Below are positions 60,704 to 64,000 of a stretch of 64,000 nt of DNA, piece by piece. This stretch comes from JAZGGS01 sp963714405 (lineage in GTDB: Bacteria > Bacteroidota > Ignavibacteria > Ignavibacteriales > Ignavibacteriaceae): contig CAVQOH010000002.1 of the NCBI GenBank assembly GCA_963714405.1, positions 62,001 to 126,000 on the forward strand. Direction: 5' to 3'. Each line of letters starts with the position of its first letter. The stretch's first letter is position 1. The position numbers were made by a program, and so were the translations under genes. The notes below the pieces were generated by a model. That model did not search any database and was not told where the DNA came from. It saw only the letters and a list, made by a program, of their open reading frames with translations.

Positions 60704-61975
60704 TTAGTAACGATACCTTAGCATATCACCATAAAGTGGAGTGATAAGACGGTAATCACCAAAACCTGTATCATCAACAAATACAAATCTATTGTTCAAA
60801 TCGTAATATTCCCAAACTTCATACGGTTTCGAATCATATTCAAACGGGTGCCGATCAATATTATCAGGCAATCCGAGTATAATTAGCACCATTCCCCTAT
60901 CAGAGCGCCAACCATCAACATAGTGTGAAAAGTTTTCGTTTGCGTATGAAATTCTTCTATAATATTCTTCAAACGCCTGGTTCTGTTCATTTGTGGGATT
61001 CGGATCTCTCTTTTTCCAAAATTCAATAAACCTTCTTGATTTTTCATCGTTAGTTGCTGCTTCGTTTATAAATTCCATTTCATCAGGGTTAGCAATATAA
61101 CGCAGCTGTTCTACAGCTACATCCATATCGTGTATTGTACCTGGTACACCTGTCCACCTGCTCATAAATGATTTTGTTGAATAACTAATAACCTTATCAT
61201 TTTTATCTTTTAAATACACGTGCACAAGATATTTGCCAAGGTTAAGGGTCACATCTTTAAAAACATAGTTTATCTGGTTAACTCCCTCCAATACTGATTT
61301 TGTTTCATTAACCTGGTATAATACTTCTTTATCCTTATTTGAAATCATGTATTCGAGGGAAACTTCTCCCGCAGAATCAGCATATACTTCAAAGTAAAAG
61401 GGAATACCATATTTATCCGCAAAAATCTGGCGAGTTATATTTGGTACAATTTTATTGCTTCCTTCAACAACCATATTTTTTGAGATTAGCATTATATCAC
61501 TGAGTGAAGGATTTACGGAAAGATCGCGAATGGTAAAAATGTTTTCTGATTCAATCTCTTCACGAGAATCTTTATCTATTAATGCAGTACGCACCAAGTA
61601 AGTGCCAGGTTGCAGTTCAAATGAACGCTGGCTAAGATTATAGTTTTCAGGTGCAACTGATTGTTCAAAACCTGATGCTGTTATTTTTTCATTCCAAATC
61701 TTTTCATTCAGAAGATTTTCTTTTTCTTCATCATAAATAGAAACAGTTACAGAATAAGATGCTTCAAAACCCTTCTCTGTTTTTACAAATTGAAGATCTT
61801 CATATGGTACATGAATGAATACATCCAACTTGGTTTTTCCATTTTCAGCTTTAAAATTTAAAAAATCCTGGAAGTACTTTGCACTGCTGCTTGGCAGATT
61901 ATAATCATCATCAACCTGGGAATTTGAATTGCTGATGCAAATTAAGCTAATTGTTATTGCAAGTAATATTTTCAT
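60704..61975 (-). CDS. GWxTD-domain exported protein
   Basis: A 423-residue protein with signal peptide MKILLAITISLICISNSNSQ. The C-terminal domain has the GWxTD-type motif GWRSDRGMVLIILGLPD with YKPYEVWEYYDL further on; the N-terminal part is beta-rich. GWxTD proteins occur in Bacteroidota/Chlorobiota and other phyla and have unknown function. It lies between rimO and the PfkB gene on the same strand (13 and 68 bases apart). Confidence 0.85.
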   Translation of the reverse strand: MKILLAITISLICISNSNSQVDDDYNLPSSSAKYFQDFLNFKAENGKTKLDVFIHVPYEDLQFVKTEKGFEASYSVTVSIYDEEKENLLNEKIWNEKITASGFEQSVAPENYNLSQRSFELQPGTYLVRTALIDKDSREEIESENIFTIRDLSVNPSLSDIMLISKNMVVEGSNKIVPNITRQIFADKYGIPFYFEVYADSAGEVSLEYMISNKDKEVLYQVNETKSVLEGVNQINYVFKDVTLNLGKYLVHVYLKDKNDKVISYSTKSFMSRWTGVPGTIHDMDVAVEQLRYIANPDEMEFINEAATNDEKSRRFIEFWKKRDPNPTNEQNQAFEEYYRRISYANENFSHYVDGWRSDRGMVLIILGLPDNIDRHPFEYDSKPYEVWEYYDLNNRFVFVDDTGFGDYRLITPLYGDMLRYRY

Positions 61976-61988
61976 TTTATTGCCTCCG

Positions 61989-63287
61989 TTAAATTTTTAT
62001 TAAATCGGCAAATAGATCATACTCATTATAATCGTAAACTTCAGCTAAATAAAATTCACCGATTTTTAAATTTTTGGTTTTTGCAGGGATCAACACTTCT
62101 CCATCCACTTCCGGAGCATCCCTGTATGATCTTCCAATATAGAAATCTCCTTCAACAGCTTCAACCAATACTTTAAGTTTTTTTCCTTTGAATGAGCTGT
62201 TAATGTTGTGCGAGATGTCTTTCTGAATCTCCATAATAGTATTTATTCGCTCATTTTTTACACTTTCAGGTACCGTATCACCCATATCAAAACTGAAAGT
62301 ATTTTCTTCCTGAGAATACTTGAAAGTTCCCACTCTATCAAATTTCACATCGCTAATAAAATTACGCAGCTCTTCAAATTCTTTTTCAGTTTCATTTGGA
62401 TATCCTATAATAAACGTAGTTCTTAATGTAAGATCCGGAATTCTTTCCTTAAGCTTTTCCACTAAGTTATATGTTTGTCTTTTTGTAATCCCCCGCCTCA
62501 TGGATCTAAGAACATTGTCTGAAATATGCTGCAGTGGAATATCTATATAGTTACAAATTTTTTCATTTGAACCAATCATATCAATCAAGTCTTCAGGAAA
62601 ATGTGATGGGTACGCATACATTAATCTTATCCATTCAATACCTTTAATATTACTAAGATTATTTAAAAGCTCTGAAATATTTGGCTTTTTGTAAAGATCT
62701 TTTCCATAACTGGTAGTATCCTGTGCAATTATCACCAATTCCTTTGTATTATTGGCAGCAAGAAATTCAGTTTCAGTAACAAGCTCATCAATAGATTTTG
62801 ATTTATGATTGCCACGCATAATTGGAATTGCACAAAATGAGCAAGGGCGATCACATCCTTCAGAAATTTTCAGGTAAGCAAAGTGTGATGGTGTAGTTAC
62901 AATTCTTTCTCCAAGAAGTTGATATTTTAGTTCACCTCCAAGCTCGTTTACTATTTCTTCAAAAGCCTCAGTGCCAAAATAAACATCAACTTCAGGGATC
63001 TCTTTCTGTAATTCATTTTTATATCTTTCTGATAAGCATCCCGCTACAACTACTTTTTTTGTATCACCCGAATTCTTAAGCTTAACTGCCTTTAATATTG
63101 AATTAATTGATTCTTCTTTTGCAGCTTCAATAAATCCGCAAGTATTAATTACTACAGCATCAGAATTTTGCGGATCATTTTGCAATTGGAAGTTATTTGC
63201 CGCAAGTTGTTTCATCAGTCTTTCAGAATCAACTGTATTTTTAGAGCAACCAAGCGTTATTACGCTTACCTTTTTTCGCTTTTTCAT
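61989..63287 (-). CDS. rimO: Ribosomal protein S12 methylthiotransferase RimO
   Basis: Radical-SAM enzyme that adds a methylthio group to Asp88/89 of ribosomal protein S12. The ATG at 63287 starts MKKRKKVSVITLGCSKNTVD, the correct family N-terminus; an earlier in-frame ATG at 63329 would lie inside cdsA and is less likely. MTTase Cys residues: GCSKN, INTCGFIE, VVAGCLSERY; radical-SAM cluster CDRPCSFC near residue 145; C-terminal TRAM domain (KGKKLKVLVEAVEGDFYIGR). The IPLQHISDNVLRSMRRG segment fits RimO. Confidence 0.95.
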   Translation of the reverse strand: MKKRKKVSVITLGCSKNTVDSERLMKQLAANNFQLQNDPQNSDAVVINTCGFIEAAKEESINSILKAVKLKNSGDTKKVVVAGCLSERYKNELQKEIPEVDVYFGTEAFEEIVNELGGELKYQLLGERIVTTPSHFAYLKISEGCDRPCSFCAIPIMRGNHKSKSIDELVTETEFLAANNTKELVIIAQDTTSYGKDLYKKPNISELLNNLSNIKGIEWIRLMYAYPSHFPEDLIDMIGSNEKICNYIDIPLQHISDNVLRSMRRGITKRQTYNLVEKLKERIPDLTLRTTFIIGYPNETEKEFEELRNFISDVKFDRVGTFKYSQEENTFSFDMGDTVPESVKNERINTIMEIQKDISHNINSSFKGKKLKVLVEAVEGDFYIGRSYRDAPEVDGEVLIPAKTKNLKIGEFYLAEVYDYNEYDLFADLIKI

Positions 63288-63301
63288 CAAAGAGTTTATA
63301 A

Positions 63302-64000
63302 TTAAGAAAAATAATTTAAATATAACCAAACTGCAGGAGCGGAAAATAATAGCGAATCGAAACGATCAAAAATTCCGCCGTGCCCGGGAATGATGGAAGA
63401 AGAATCTTTTACACCAGCATCGCGTTTAAAACTTGATTCTACAAGATCACCAAGCTGCCCAATAACACCAATTATAATTCCAATAATTATAACATTAATC
63501 CAGGTAAGAAAATCCAGAACAACAATTTTTGCAATTACCATAGTTAATACTGCAAATAAAAATCCAAATAATGCACCTTCCCAGCTTTTATTAGGGCTAA
63601 TGCGAGGAAAAAGTTTATGTTTACCAAGTGCAGTTCCACCAAAAAAAGCAGCAGAATCACAAACCCAGATTGTCGCCAGCATTGAAATTATTATAAATCC
63701 CCCTTGGTGATAGAAGTTATTTGTATGCGGGTAAAATTCTCTTATAGCAATTAATGAGGAGGAAAAAAATCCTATGTAAAAAATTCCTAATATAGTTGCA
63801 CCAAGGTTTTTAACAACTGAGCCTTTATTTCGATACAGTTCAAAAATTAAGATTACCAGAACGAAAATAAATATTAATGGCGGTATATCTATCAAGTTAT
63901 AAAACTGATTGGCTACCACTAAAAAAATTGCCAAAAACCCCAGCCATAAATTTGAATTCGCAATATTCGCACTAATCATTTTGCTGTATTCAGCGTAAGA
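63302..64000 (-). CDS. cdsA: Phosphatidate cytidylyltransferase CdsA (N-terminus cut by window end)
   Basis: Makes CDP-diacylglycerol from phosphatidic acid and CTP, the entry to phospholipid synthesis. The visible 230 residues have membrane helices and the CDS signature near the C-terminus, DRFDSLLFSAPAVWLYLN, preceded by ISPNKSWEGALFGF, CDSAAFFGGTALGKHKLFPR and GQLGDLVESSFKRDAGVKDS, and IPGHGG. The frame is open past the ATG at 63979 up to the window end (residues AEYSK before it), so the true start lies outside; usual length is about 265-280. Confidence 0.94.
   Translation of the reverse strand, partial: SYAEYSKMISANIANSNLWLGFLAIFLVVANQFYNLIDIPPLIFIFVLVILIFELYRNKGSVVKNLGATILGIFYIGFFSSSLIAIREFYPHTNNFYHQGGFIIISMLATIWVCDSAAFFGGTALGKHKLFPRISPNKSWEGALFGFLFAVLTMVIAKIVVLDFLTWINVIIIGIIIGVIGQLGDLVESSFKRDAGVKDSSSIIPGHGGIFDRFDSLLFSAPAVWLYLNYFS

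Overview
The window looks like chromosomal DNA from a low-GC, Gram-negative member of the Bacteroidota/Chlorobiota lineage, most likely an Ignavibacteria-type organism. The evidence is a PorQ/PorV-family outer-membrane protein, a secreted protein with a FlgD-like C-terminal sorting domain (type IX secretion), a GWxTD-domain protein, BamD and Omp85 proteins, LPS genes (WaaA and a GT9 transferase), an S46 dipeptidyl peptidase, and promoters of the Bacteroidota form TTTG-N19-TAnnTTTG. The assignment is from gene content only. No rRNA, tRNA, CRISPR array, prophage or insertion sequence was recognised.

Layout. 1-1.4 kb: end of a secreted protein and a double-rhodanese lipoprotein, closed by a bidirectional terminator. 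11.45-1.45 kb (minus): a tightly packed run bamD, thioesterase, FG-GAP protein, secreted metalloprotease, then ccmA-B-C-D-E-F for cytochrome c maturation. ccmA and ccmF each carry an apparent single-base frameshift, ccmD is a short gene with a TTG start, and CcmE is the Cys-type variant. 11.5-15.8 kb: a hypothetical protein, a PorQ-like protein, a TPR protein and glyS, whose only plausible start codon is ATC. 19.5-15.9 kb (minus): tryptophanase, an unknown protein, AMMECR1 and Memo. 19.7-27.9 kb: a Yip1-like protein, priA, a K+ channel, an LD-carboxypeptidase and an ADP-forming acyl-CoA synthetase. 27.85-28.2 kb: an intergenic region with a strong structured element ending in a T tract, then the leuS promoter. 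28.2-36.6 kb (plus): leuS, serS, a heterodimeric ABC exporter and fbp. 37.0-39.3 kb: LPS core genes. 39.3-44.8 kb: DinB-like protein, isoaspartyl peptidase, DUF2459 protein, S46 peptidase and a quinone-reductase-like enzyme. 49.1-44.8 kb (minus): uvrA, a TrpF-like paralogue and mscS. 51.9-49.3 kb (minus): mlaE-F-D. 52.1-55.7 kb: a TRAP transporter split into a plus-strand binding protein and minus-strand dctQ-dctM, with a decayed methyltransferase pseudogene between them. 57.6-55.7 kb (minus): ubiA-like, rnhB, yraN. 64-57.7 kb (minus): cdsA (cut by the window end), rimO, GWxTD protein, PfkB kinase, Omp85 protein and a CDGSH protein.

Together these genes serve envelope construction (Bam/Omp85, Mla, LPS, CdsA), secretion, peptide and amino-acid breakdown (S46 peptidase, isoaspartyl peptidase, tryptophanase, ADP-forming acyl-CoA synthetase) and housekeeping. 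This suits a heterotrophic peptide or amino-acid user with respiratory capacity. The parts most worth a second look are the two frameshifts confined to the ccm operon (one on a perfect A AAA AAG heptamer), the ATC start of glyS, the orphan structured RNA before leuS, and the methyltransferase relic inside the TRAP locus.
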